Assembly (NCBI GenBank): GCA_016210125.1
Contig: JACQUS010000388.1
Span: 1 to 11,229 of the forward strand
Direction of reading: 5' to 3'
From: Chloroflexota bacterium
Lineage (GTDB): Bacteria; Chloroflexota; UBA6077; FW602-bin22; JACQUS01
Length of the DNA: 11,229 nucleotides
The notes below the pieces were generated by a model that made no database searches, had not been told where the DNA came from, and worked only from the letters and a program-made list of their open reading frames with translations. The translations under genes were made by a program, and so were the position numbers. Each line of letters opens with the position of its first letter. The stretch's first letter is position 1. Positions 1 to 6,643 of the stretch are shown here, piece after piece.

Positions 1-1
1 G

Positions 2-1075
2 GCCAACTTCGATCCCTTCCGTGGGCAGATAGTCGGCCAGGACGCCGGCGTCGTCCGCGACCTGCGCGCCGCCGGCGCGATCATCCTTGGCAAGACGGTG
101 ACGACGCAGCTCGCCTCGGCGCCGGACGGCGTTCAGACGCGCAACCCCTGGAACCGCGCGCACACGCCGGGCGGCTCGTCGTCCGGCTCGGCGGCGGCCG
201 TGGCGGCGCGCCAGGTGCCGGCGGCCATCGGCCACCAGAGCGGCGGGTCGGTCCTCCGCCCGGCGGCTTACTGCGGCGTCGTCGGCCTGAAGCCGACCTT
301 CGGGCGGCTCAGCCACTACGGCCTGCTGCCCGGCGCCTGGACACTCGACCACCCCGGCGTCATCGTCCGCTCGGTGGCCGACGCCGCGCTGCTGCTCCAA
401 GCGCTGGCGCGGCACGATCCGCGCGACCCGTACTCGGCGATGCAGCCGTCGGAGGACTTCGTCGCCGCCGCGCGCGAGCCGATCGTGCCGCGGCTCGGGC
501 TGCTGCGCGACCTGCTCGACCGCGCCCAGCCGTCCGTGCGCAGGGCGACCGAGGACGCGGCGCAGCGCCTGGCGCGGGTCGGGGCCGAGGTGCGGGAGGT
601 CCGCCTGCCCGCGCCGATGGAGCTGCTGCTGGCCGTGCACCGCATCATCCGCATCGGCGAGGCTGCCGCGGCGCACGCCGAGGTCCACGCGCGCTGGGCC
701 GACCACTATCGCCCGAGCGTCCGCGCGCTCATCGAGGTCGGCCAGCTCCTGCCGGCGGCAGCGCTGGTCCAGGCCGCGCGGCTGCGGCGGCGGCTGGGGA
801 CGCTGCTCGCCGCGTGGGCCGGCGAGGTCGACGCGCTCGTCGGCCCGACCGCATCGAACCCGCCGCCGCTGGCGGAGGCGGGCACCGGCGATCCCAGCTT
901 CCAGGCGCCGTGGACGCTGCTGGGCTTCCCCAACATCACGCTACCCATCAGCATCGGCGCCGACGGCCTGCCCCACGGCGCGCAGCTCATCGCCCGTCCC
1001 TGGGCCGAGCGCCGCCTGCTGCGCATCGCCGCCTGGTGCGAGGGCGTGCTCGGCCCGCTGCCCGCGCCGCCGTGA
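2..1075 (+). CDS. Amidase (amidase signature family), 5' truncated by window edge
   Basis: Serine hydrolase of the amidase signature (AS) family, which hydrolyses carboxamides to acid plus ammonia or amine. The frame is open from base 2, so the gene begins before the window; the GTG at 98 codes for the Val of a GKTV segment inside the domain and is not a real start. Visible hallmarks: the Gly/Ser-rich GGSSSGS stretch at about 170-190, whose first Ser is the expected cis-Ser, and the nucleophile Ser 24 residues later in QSGGSVLRPAAYCG (about 239-280). The catalytic Lys of the family's VKD-like motif would lie upstream, outside the window. The C-terminal part (DALVGPT, PWTLLGFPNITLP, GLPHGAQL, near 830-990) also fits the family. 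Stop is TGA at 1073-1075. It converges on hyuB, so it belongs to a different transcript from the hydantoinase genes. Substrate is unknown; GatA or a biuret/allophanate-type hydrolase are relatives that cannot be excluded. Confidence 0.93.
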   Translation, partial: ANFDPFRGQIVGQDAGVVRDLRAAGAIILGKTVTTQLASAPDGVQTRNPWNRAHTPGGSSSGSAAAVAARQVPAAIGHQSGGSVLRPAAYCGVVGLKPTFGRLSHYGLLPGAWTLDHPGVIVRSVADAALLLQALARHDPRDPYSAMQPSEDFVAAAREPIVPRLGLLRDLLDRAQPSVRRATEDAAQRLARVGAEVREVRLPAPMELLLAVHRIIRIGEAAAAHAEVHARWADHYRPSVRALIEVGQLLPAAALVQAARLRRRLGTLLAAWAGEVDALVGPTASNPPPLAEAGTGDPSFQAPWTLLGFPNITLPISIGADGLPHGAQLIARPWAERRLLRIAAWCEGVLGPLPAPP

Positions 1076-1223
1076 ACGAGCCGCCCGGTGAGCACGGCCG
1101 GCAGGTGCGCCTGGGCGCGTGTCGCCTCCATCCCGCAGCGGCGCGGCCAGTCCCTCCGCGAACGCCTGCCGCTACTGGGGGCGACCAGCGTTGCCGGCAC
1201 GTGCGCCAGCGCGGCGGCTAGGC

Positions 1224-1272
1224 CGAAAATGGCCCTCGCCGGCGGGCTGCCCCAAGGGGGCGATGAGGGGCC
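1224..1272 (-). terminator. Possible rho-independent terminator after hyuB
   Basis: Read on the minus strand, 1272-1265 (GGCCCCTC) pairs with 1237-1231 (GAGGGCC, one bulged base). An inner stem 1261-1257 / 1253-1249 (GCCCC/GGGGC, 3-base loop) sits inside it. The outer stem is followed directly by ATTTTCGG (1230-1223), a short T-run. It lies 37 bases past the hyuB stop, in the convergent gap with the amidase. The long inner spacer on one side and the short T-run keep confidence modest. The rest of the 1076-1308 gap shows no gene I can support. Confidence 0.35.
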
Positions 1273-1308
1273 GTCCTTTGCAGCGGCGCAACGGCCGGGG
1301 CCGCGCGG

Positions 1309-3111
1309 TCAGCGGGCGGCCGGCTGGGCCGCCACCGGCTGCGGGCCACCGCGATCGAAGACTCCGCGCACCGGTCCGCGCGTTGCCGCCAGCGCCCGCC
1401 GCCGGCGCGCCGTCGCCGCCACATCGACGGCGCGCGCCTGCGCGTCGAGTGCGACGCCGTACAGCTCGTGGGCGGCGTCCAGTGAGACCTTGCGGTCGCG
1501 CACGTCGGCCAGCACGCGCTCCGGCTCGCGCTCCAGCGGGTCGTCGTAGCCACCGCCGCCGCCCGTGTAGGCCTCGATGCGGTCGCCGGCACGTAGCACG
1601 AAGGCCTTGCGCGCCGGGATCTCCTCGGTCTCACCGCTGGTGCGGCGGACGACGGTGCGGAAGCTGGCCGCGGCGCGGCCGCCGAACAGGCCCCACGGCT
1701 GGGTGAAATGGCGGTCGTCGCGGTGGCTGACCAGCACCTCGCCTTCGAGCAGCTCGATCACCCGCTCAGTGCCCAGCCCGCCGCGCTGCCTCCCGGCGCC
1801 GCCGGAGTCACGCCGCAGCTTGTTCTTCCAGATGCGCAGCGGATACTCCAGCTCGGCCGCCTCGGCCGGGATGTTGCGTGCGTTGTTGATGTCGGTGTCC
1901 ATGTTGTCCACGCCGTCGCGCCCGCGCACGGCGCCCGTCCCGCCGGCGTTGCACTCCATGTAGACGAACGGCCGGCCCGTGTCGGCGCGCAGGCCGCCAA
2001 AGCTCATGGCCAGCAGCCCGCCGTGCGAGGCCGCCGGCACGCGGTCGGGCAGCGCCTGAGCGAAGGCCCCGAGCAGCGTGTCGACGACGCGCTTGAGCGT
2101 GTGCGCGCGGATCGACACCGGCGCCGGGTGGCGCGGGTTGAGCAGCGAGCCGTCGGGGATGTGCAGCTTGACCGGGCGGTAGCAGCCGGAGTTGTTCGGG
2201 ATGTCCGGATCCGTGATGGCGCGGATGACGTAGAAGGCCCCGGCGAGTGCGCCAGTCGGCGCCGTGTTGGCCGGCCCGCGCACCTGCGCGCTCGTGCCGG
2301 TGAAGTCGATGAGGACGTCCGAGCCCGTGACCGTCACCGCGGCGCGGATGGGGATGCGCCGGTCGAGGTCGATGCCGTCGTTGTCCAGGTAGTCCTCGAA
2401 GGTATACGTGCCGTCGGGTATCTGCTCGATGGCCCGCCGCGTGAGCGCCTCGGCGTGGTCGAGCAGCCGCGGGATGACGGCCAGGAACGTCTCGGCGCCG
2501 TACTGGTCGATCAGCTCGCGGACGCGGCGGGTGGCCGTCTTGCCGGCCGCCACCTGGGCCATGATGTCGCCGAAGACCTCGTCTGGGATGCGCACGTTGC
2601 GCCGCAGCATCCTGACGAACGTCGTGTTCAGCTCGCCACGGTCGTAGAGCTTGATCGGCGGGACGATGAGGCCTTCCTGAAAGATCTCCGTCGCGTCGGT
2701 CACCATGCTCCCCGGGGCCTTGCCGCCGAAGTCCTGGTGGTGGGCCAGCGTCACGCCGAGCGCGACGAGCTGCCGGTCGTAGTAGATCGGCACGGTGACG
2801 ATCAGGTCGGGGATGTGCGTCCCGCCGTCGTAGGGGTCGTTCATGCAGTACACGTCGCCGTCGGCCATCGTCTCCGGCGGGAACTCCTCCATCGTCCGGC
2901 GCACAGCCGGCAGCAGCGCCGCCAAATGGATCGGGTGCGACGCCGCTTGGGCGATGACGTCACCCTCGCTACTGAAGAAGGCGCTGGACGCGTCGGCGCC
3001 CTCTTTGAGGATGATCGAGTAGCCGCTCTTGAGCATGGTCGTCTGCATTTCCTGGGCGATGACGTCGAAGCGGTTGCGGAAGACCTCGAGGGTGACCGGA
3101 TCGACCTGCAC
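1309..3111 (-). CDS. hyuB: Hydantoinase B / oxoprolinase family subunit
   Basis: A 600-residue protein, normal length for HyuB (PF02538). This subunit partners HyuA in ATP-dependent hydantoin or 5-oxoproline ring opening; related subunits occur in acetone and acetophenone carboxylases. Family motifs seen: N-terminal DPVTLEVFRNRF (4-15), EGDVIAQAASHPIHL (49-63), NDPYDGGTHIPD (91-102), AHHQDFGGKAPGS (123-135), and the C-terminal glycine-rich GGGGGYDDPLEREPERV segment. The last 40 or so residues are Arg/Ala-rich and look like an unconserved tail. Start is GTG at 3111-3109, preceded by GGGAG (plus-strand 3119-3123) at 7-base spacing; this ribosome site overlaps the end of hyuA, whose stop is only 4 bases upstream. 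The two subunits are therefore probably translated together. At 600 residues it is shorter than the acetone carboxylase subunit (above 700) and no third small carboxylase subunit is nearby, which favours a hydantoinase or oxoprolinase-like role. Exact substrate unknown. Confidence 0.93.
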   Translation of the reverse strand: MQVDPVTLEVFRNRFDVIAQEMQTTMLKSGYSIILKEGADASSAFFSSEGDVIAQAASHPIHLAALLPAVRRTMEEFPPETMADGDVYCMNDPYDGGTHIPDLIVTVPIYYDRQLVALGVTLAHHQDFGGKAPGSMVTDATEIFQEGLIVPPIKLYDRGELNTTFVRMLRRNVRIPDEVFGDIMAQVAAGKTATRRVRELIDQYGAETFLAVIPRLLDHAEALTRRAIEQIPDGTYTFEDYLDNDGIDLDRRIPIRAAVTVTGSDVLIDFTGTSAQVRGPANTAPTGALAGAFYVIRAITDPDIPNNSGCYRPVKLHIPDGSLLNPRHPAPVSIRAHTLKRVVDTLLGAFAQALPDRVPAASHGGLLAMSFGGLRADTGRPFVYMECNAGGTGAVRGRDGVDNMDTDINNARNIPAEAAELEYPLRIWKNKLRRDSGGAGRQRGGLGTERVIELLEGEVLVSHRDDRHFTQPWGLFGGRAAASFRTVVRRTSGETEEIPARKAFVLRAGDRIEAYTGGGGGYDDPLEREPERVLADVRDRKVSLDAAHELYGVALDAQARAVDVAATARRRRALAATRGPVRGVFDRGGPQPVAAQPAAR

Positions 3112-3115
3112 GACG

Positions 3116-5191
3116 CTACTCCCACGCCAAGATCAGGTTGCCGTGGTCGTCGACGCGGCAGCGGTAGCCGGGATAGACGACGGTCGTCGTGTCCGTCTGG
3201 TGCACGACCGCCGGCCCCGTGATCTCGGCGCCGCGCGGTAGGGCTGCCCGCCAGTAGGTTGGCGTGTCGACGAAGCCGCCCAGCTCAGGGAAGTAGCACG
3301 GGCGGCTGCCGAGCTGCGCCACCGCGCCGTCGCTCCGGGCCGCGTCGGGCCGGACCGCCGGAAGGCGGTAGACATGCACCGTGCGCAGGTTGACGAACTC
3401 GACGGCCGCCTGGCGATTGCCGTGGCCATAGTGGCGCTCGTGCGTGTCATGGAAGAGCTGCACCGCCGCGGCGACCCCGGCGCGGTCGTAGCCGGCCTCC
3501 AGCGGCACCTCCAGCTCGTACGACTGGCCGACGTAGCGCATGTCGGCCGAGTGCAGGCAGAGCACCTGGTCGAGCGGCACGCCGTCCTTGGCCATGCGCT
3601 CGACGCCCATGCGCTCCAGCTCGCGGAAGCTGCGCTCCAGCGCCGCCGCCTCGACCTGCGCCGCCGGCGCGCGGAAGGTGACGGCGTGGTCGTACTCCAC
3701 GTTAGAGACCAGTAAGCCGAAGGCCGAGAGCACCCCAGGGGCGAACGGCACCATCAGCCGCCGGATGCCCATCTCGATGCCCAGCGCCCCGCCGTTCACC
3801 GGCCCGCCGCCGCCGAAGAGCACCAGGTTGAAGCGCCGCGGGTCGTAGCCGCGCTTGACCGAGACGAGCCGGATCTCGTCGGCCATCTTGGCGTTCACGA
3901 TGCGGTGGATGCCGTGCGCCGCCTCCGGTGTGGAGAGACCCAGCCGCGCGCCGATGCGCTCGACGGCCCGCCAGGCAGCGTCGACGTCCAAGGCGACCTC
4001 GCCCTCGGCGAACTGCGTCGGGTCGATGTAGCCGAGGACGACGCTGGCGTCGGTCACCGTCGCGTCGCTGCCGCCCTTGCGGTAGCAGGCCGGACCGGGG
4101 TCGGCGCCAGCGCTCTGCGGCCCGACGCGCAGCCCGCCGGCGGCGTCCAGCCAGGCGATGCTACCGCCGCCGGCGCCGATGGTGTTCACGTCGACCATCG
4201 GGGTGCGCAGCGGGTAGCGATAGATGCGGCCCTCGGTGGTCGTCAGCGCCTTGCCGGCCGTCACCAGGGCGATGTCGGCGCTCGTCCCGCCCATGTCGAG
4301 CGTGATGCAGTCGGTGTAGCCGGCCAGCGCGGCGACGTACTTGGCCCCGATGACCCCGGCGGCCGGCCCGGAGAGCAATGTCGTCACTGGCCGCTCGCCG
4401 GCCATCGTCGTGGACGACAGCCCGCCACGCGACTGCATCGTCAGCACCTCGCACCGCACGCCGACCTGGCGCAGCGCCTCGACCAGCGCGCCGAGGTAGT
4501 CGCCGAGGACCGGCCGCAGGTAGGCGTCGAAGGCCGTGAGCACCAGCCGCTCGTACTCGCGAAAGACCGGATCGACCTCGTGCGAGAGCGACAGCGGCAG
4601 CCGCGGGTAGAGGCTGCGCACCAGCTCGCGCGTTCGCCGCTCGTGAGTCGGGTTGACGAAGGAGAAGAGGTAGCAGATCGCCAGCGCGTCGACGTGCTCG
4701 GCGTCCACCAGCTCGCGCGTGGCCGCGAGCACGTCCTCCTCATCCAACGGGATGAGGACGTCGCCCGTGGCGCTGATGCGCTCGCGGATGCCGCGGCGCC
4801 GCCGGCCGGGGGCGAGGAAGCCGGGCGTCTCGGGCTCCAGGTCGAGGCGGTACATCTGCGTGCGGAGCTGGCGGCCGATCTCCAGGCTGTCCTCGAAGCC
4901 GTCGGTCATGAGCACGCCGACGCGCGCGCCCTTCTGCTCGAGGACGGCGTTGGTGGCCACCGTCGTCGCGTGCATGAAGGCGACCACGGCCGAGGCCGGC
5001 GCGCCGACTAGGTCGAGAATCTTGGCTGCCCCCAGCGCGACGGCCTGGATGGGCGAGCGCGGCGTGGACGGCACCTTCGTCCAGCGCACCCGCCTTCCGG
5101 CCTCGCTCTCGATGGCGCAGCATACGTCGGTGAAGGTCCCGCCGATGTCGACCCCGATGCGCAGCACGCCCTGCCGTCCTCCGTACGCCAT
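3116..5191 (-). CDS. hyuA: Hydantoinase A / oxoprolinase family subunit (ATP-binding)
   Basis: A 691-residue cytosolic subunit that binds and hydrolyses ATP to activate the substrate for its HyuB partner. Domain order fits the family: an N-terminal Hydant_A_N region with phosphate-loop motif DIGGTFTD (15-22) and HATTVATNAVLEQKGA (about 73-88), then the Hydantoinase_A domain with second phosphate motif DMGGTSAD (299-306), a GAGGGSIAW loop (about 338-346), SAGADPGPACY (about 355-366) and FGGGGPVNGGALG (about 458-470). A C-terminal beta-rich part contains RYVGQSYELEVPL. These are ASKHA-type nucleotide-binding features. Start: ATG at 5191 gives a 14-residue lead before the first motif but has only a weak GAG upstream. 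GTG at 5167 gives MLRIGVDIGGTF, closer to the family's usual N terminus, and is preceded by GGAGG 10 bases upstream, so it may be the true start. Stop TAG at 3118-3116 is 4 bases before hyuB. It is the middle gene of the amidohydrolase-hyuA-hyuB unit. Confidence 0.94.
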   Translation of the reverse strand: MAYGGRQGVLRIGVDIGGTFTDVCCAIESEAGRRVRWTKVPSTPRSPIQAVALGAAKILDLVGAPASAVVAFMHATTVATNAVLEQKGARVGVLMTDGFEDSLEIGRQLRTQMYRLDLEPETPGFLAPGRRRRGIRERISATGDVLIPLDEEDVLAATRELVDAEHVDALAICYLFSFVNPTHERRTRELVRSLYPRLPLSLSHEVDPVFREYERLVLTAFDAYLRPVLGDYLGALVEALRQVGVRCEVLTMQSRGGLSSTTMAGERPVTTLLSGPAAGVIGAKYVAALAGYTDCITLDMGGTSADIALVTAGKALTTTEGRIYRYPLRTPMVDVNTIGAGGGSIAWLDAAGGLRVGPQSAGADPGPACYRKGGSDATVTDASVVLGYIDPTQFAEGEVALDVDAAWRAVERIGARLGLSTPEAAHGIHRIVNAKMADEIRLVSVKRGYDPRRFNLVLFGGGGPVNGGALGIEMGIRRLMVPFAPGVLSAFGLLVSNVEYDHAVTFRAPAAQVEAAALERSFRELERMGVERMAKDGVPLDQVLCLHSADMRYVGQSYELEVPLEAGYDRAGVAAAVQLFHDTHERHYGHGNRQAAVEFVNLRTVHVYRLPAVRPDAARSDGAVAQLGSRPCYFPELGGFVDTPTYWRAALPRGAEITGPAVVHQTDTTTVVYPGYRCRVDDHGNLILAWE
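5178..5182 (-). promoter_or_regulatory. Strong Shine-Dalgarno inside the annotated hyuA start region
   Basis: On the minus strand GGAGG lies 10 bases before GTG 5167-5165, within the first codons read from ATG 5191. The ATG itself has only a GAG about 4 bases upstream. The GTG start would remove eight residues and give the N terminus usual for the family. The spacing is slightly long, so this marks an ambiguity and does not settle it. Confidence 0.4.
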
Positions 5192-5230
5192 AGCTCTCGG
5201 CGGGCTGGCCCCGCCCCACCCCTAAAGAGG

Positions 5231-5260
5231 GTCCCAGAGGGGGCGAAGCCCCCTCTGGAC
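5231..5260. repeat. Strong GC-rich hairpin in amidohydrolase-hyuA spacer
   Basis: CCAGAGGGGGC (5234-5244) and GCCCCCTCTGG (5248-5258) are perfect 11-base complements around a GAA loop. With C5235 bulged, the pairing can be extended through GTCC (5231-5234) and GGAC (5257-5260). It lies 40 bases upstream of hyuA and about 90 bases past the amidohydrolase stop. It has no T-run on either strand, so it is a poor intrinsic terminator. It looks more like an intergenic palindromic (REP-like) unit or an mRNA processing or stability structure; this is inference. Confidence 0.6.
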
Positions 5261-5273
5261 TCCCCGACCCCTT

Positions 5274-5293
5274 CGGCTCGCCCACGCGAGCCG
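5274..5293. repeat. Second hairpin of the spacer cluster
   Basis: CGGCTCGC (5274-5281) pairs perfectly with GCGAGCCG (5286-5293) around a 4-base CCAC loop. It stands 13 bases from the stronger hairpin at 5231-5260, so the two form a tandem array between the amidohydrolase and hyuA. Function unknown. Confidence 0.5.
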
Positions 5294-5300
5294 CCTTGTC

Positions 5301-5335
5301 ATTCGTCGCGGGCATCCCGCAGGGACCTGGCGAAT
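5301..5335. repeat. Nested inverted repeat after the amidohydrolase stop
   Basis: An outer ATTCG (5301-5305) / CGAAT (5331-5335) pair encloses an inner GCGGG (5308-5312) / CCCGC (5316-5320) hairpin with a 3-base CAT loop. It begins 16 bases past the amidohydrolase stop on the minus strand. Each stem is only 5 bases, so chance is possible in such GC-rich DNA. The position could suit 3'-end formation or attenuation before hyuA, but no T-run is present. Confidence 0.3.
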
Positions 5336-5350
5336 TTCCCCTTCGAAGCT

Positions 5351-6220
5351 CTACGCGCCGTCGAGCTTGTAGACGCGGATGACGTTGTCCCGCAGGAACT
5401 TGCGCTTGGGCTCGGGCCGCAGCCCGAACTCCTCGACCTCGCGGCGGTCGCGCTCGATGTCGATGACCGGAAAGTCGGTGCCGAACATCGCCTTGTCCTG
5501 GCCGACGGTGTTGATGAAGTGCACCTGCGATGGCGACCAGTGCTTCGGCGCATAGGCGTCGGTGATGATGTACACGTTCGGGTGCTTGTAGGCCACCGAG
5601 ATCATCTCCTCGGTCCATGGCCAGCCCACGTGCGAGCCGATGAGCTTGAGGTCGGGGAAGTCGCAGGCCACCGTGTCGAGCGTGATCGGCTGGCCGACGC
5701 TGCGCAGCGGCCGCTCGGCCGAGTAGCGCAGGCAGTGACCGACCTGCATCTGGATGGGCACGTCGAGCTCGACGCACTTGGCGTAGAAGGGATAGTACTT
5801 GCGATGGTCGGGGGCCATCTCGAACCAGTGCGGATAGAGGTGCGCGCCGACGAAGCCCAGCTCCTTGACAGCGTGCTCCAGCTTGCGCACCCCGGCCATG
5901 CCCTCGCTGGGGTCGATGCCGGCGACGCCGTAGAAGCGCCCGGGATACTGCTCGACGACGCGCGCCACCCACTCGTAGGGGAGCTGCCAGTTGGCCGGAT
6001 GCCCGGGCGAGCCGAGCTTCGGAGCCAGCAGCAGCGCCTTCTCGACTCCGGCGCGGTCCATCATCGCCAGCATCTCGGCCACCGTGACGCCCTCGACCTT
6101 GTCGGCGGCCTTGACCTTGCCGCCGATGAACTCGCGCGTCCAGGCCGGGCGCGTGGCGACCACCTCGGGCGTGAAGAGGTTGCAGGCCGCATCTACGGCC
6201 AGAATGTCGTGCGTTGACAT
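5351..6220 (-). CDS. Amidohydrolase family protein (PF04909) with altered metal motif
   Basis: A 289-residue TIM-barrel protein of the amidohydrolase-2 (ACMSD / gamma-resorcylate decarboxylase-like) family, members of which hydrolyse or decarboxylate small organic acids. Family-like stretches: AEMLAMMDRAGVEKALLLAP (48-67), GRFYGVAGIDP (94-104), GFVGAHLYPHW (122-132), YYPFYAKCVELDVPIQMQVGH (142-162), IGSHVGWPWTEEM (194-206), NVYIITDAYAPKHW (215-228), KAMFGTDFPV (243-252). The usual HxH at the first strand reads A12-C-N14 after V9-D10, and the His of the PxxxHxG strand aligns by eye with Gln159. His197 and Asp249 are kept. Metal binding may therefore differ or be absent. I recall PF04909 relatives with a similar QVGH motif, so it may belong to a non-canonical subfamily. 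Start ATG 6220-6218 is preceded by GGGGGTGG 3 bases upstream, a close spacing. It is the first gene of the minus-strand unit, 159 bases before hyuA. Product and substrate unknown. Confidence 0.9.
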   Translation of the reverse strand: MSTHDILAVDAACNLFTPEVVATRPAWTREFIGGKVKAADKVEGVTVAEMLAMMDRAGVEKALLLAPKLGSPGHPANWQLPYEWVARVVEQYPGRFYGVAGIDPSEGMAGVRKLEHAVKELGFVGAHLYPHWFEMAPDHRKYYPFYAKCVELDVPIQMQVGHCLRYSAERPLRSVGQPITLDTVACDFPDLKLIGSHVGWPWTEEMISVAYKHPNVYIITDAYAPKHWSPSQVHFINTVGQDKAMFGTDFPVIDIERDRREVEEFGLRPEPKRKFLRDNVIRVYKLDGA

Positions 6221-6253
6221 CTGCCACCCCCGATGCTATCATTCCCGACCAAT

Positions 6254-6281
6254 ACAATATAGCAGCCGCGCATGCGGCCAA
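6254..6281 (-). promoter_or_regulatory. Weak candidate promoter for the amidohydrolase-hyuAB unit
   Basis: On the minus strand TTGGCC (6281-6276, 4 of 6 matches to TTGACA) is separated by 16 bases from TATTGT (6259-6254, 4 of 6 to TATAAT), with an overlapping TATATT at 6261-6256. This is the most AT-rich patch in the region and would leave an untranslated leader of about 27 bases before ATG 6220. A small hairpin, GCCGC-GCAT-GCGGC (6265-6278), lies within the spacer and could be an operator. Confidence 0.3.
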
Positions 6282-6316
6282 GATACGCCTACGATTGTCG
6301 CGCGTCAAGCGAGCGA

Positions 6317-6345
6317 GAGTCCGAGGTACGTCGGGATACGGACTC
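6317..6345. promoter_or_regulatory. Operator-like inverted repeat
   Basis: GAGTCCG (6317-6323) and CGGACTC (6339-6345) are perfect complements separated by 15 bases. Their centres are 22 bases apart, about two helical turns, the geometry expected for a dimeric regulator touching one DNA face. It lies about 100 bases upstream of the amidohydrolase start and just upstream of its candidate promoter. No regulator gene is in the window, so the role is inference. Confidence 0.3.
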
Positions 6346-6440
6346 ATACGCCGCACGGAGAAATCGGTCGGCTCGTCGGCCGCGCTGGGGCCGACGCCTG
6401 AAGACCCTGCATCGCGTAGGCACAGCGCCAGACGCGCAGC

Positions 6441-6484
6441 CGGCCGGTGGCGCGGCAGCCCGAGGCGACGGCGACCACCGGCCG
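6441..6484. repeat. Perfect 10-base inverted repeat in the divergent region
   Basis: CGGCCGGTGG (6441-6450) and CCACCGGCCG (6475-6484) are exact reverse complements with a 24-base spacer. The arms are long for chance, although both are nearly pure G/C. Arm centres are 34 bases apart, about three helical turns. It could be a regulator site or a stem in a leader RNA. Confidence 0.35.
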
Positions 6485-6497
6485 CGTGGCAAGCGCG

Positions 6498-6532
6498 GCC
6501 GCGCGTCACCACCCGCTATGCGGGAGCGCGGC
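6498..6532. repeat. Two-tier hairpin upstream of livH
   Basis: Outer stem GCCGCGC (6498-6504) / GCGCGGC (6526-6532) encloses inner stem CCCGC (6512-6516) / GCGGG (6520-6524) with a 3-base TAT loop, joined by a 7-base and a 1-base internal loop. It ends about 110 bases before livH. It could fold in a livH leader RNA if transcription starts upstream. G/C richness makes a chance origin possible. Confidence 0.3.
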
Positions 6533-6587
6533 GGCTCTGCATGGCAAGCGGCGCTCGTATGTAAATGGATTTGTCATTCGCCGTTGG

Positions 6588-6603
6588 TGAGCCGTCAGGC
6601 TCA
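6588..6603. repeat. Short hairpin 40 bases before livH
   Basis: TGAGCC (6588-6593) pairs with GGCTCA (6598-6603) around a GTCA loop. It lies between the AT-rich patch at 6558-6577 and the livH ribosome site, where an operator or leader hairpin might be expected. Six base pairs is too few to be certain. Confidence 0.3.
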
Positions 6604-6643
6604 TGGACTGCTCAGGAGCGCGTGAAAGGCGGCGAGGCACGCG

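Larger units (their letters stand above)
6221..6643. other. Divergent intergenic control region, no gene supported
   Basis: These 423 bases separate the minus-strand amidohydrolase unit from the plus-strand liv operon. Short open frames cross them on both strands, but their translations are Arg/Ala/Gly-rich, match no family I know and lack convincing ribosome sites. The region has two AT-rich patches standing out from the background (6250-6262 near the amidohydrolase, 6558-6577 near livH), both plausible promoter zones. It also has at least four inverted repeats (6317-6345, 6441-6484, 6498-6532, 6588-6603). No clear sigma-70 promoter was found for livH. Confidence 0.6.

Noticed and set aside
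1076..1308. Possible gene remnant in the convergent gap
   Set aside because: All six frames were considered by eye and none gave a recognisable family stretch; only the terminator-like structure could be supported.
1708..3222. Open frame of 504 codons on the + strand, opposite hyuB and the end of hyuA
   Set aside because: It is antisense to a gene with clear family motifs. The translation is rich in Val/Ala/Arg/Asp/His with no domain, typical of the mirror frame of GC-rich coding DNA.
3905..5011. Open frame of 368 codons on the + strand opposite hyuA
   Set aside because: Same mirror-frame effect; low-complexity translation and no ribosome site or family similarity.
1309..5191. HyuA/HyuB as acetone or acetophenone carboxylase
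   Set aside because: HyuB is too short for the acetone carboxylase subunit and no small third subunit is adjacent, so the general hydantoinase/oxoprolinase call is kept; this is not excluded for an unknown carboxylase.
4740..6512. Open frame of 590 codons on the minus strand running through the amidohydrolase, the spacer and into hyuA
   Set aside because: It is out of frame with both real genes, crosses the hairpin repeats, and its translation resembles no protein; stops are simply rare at this GC content.
6272..6625. Short frames (116-117 codons) in the divergent region, possibly a small regulator
   Set aside because: No helix-turn-helix or other recognisable pattern; arginine-rich composition is the same as non-coding frames elsewhere in the window.
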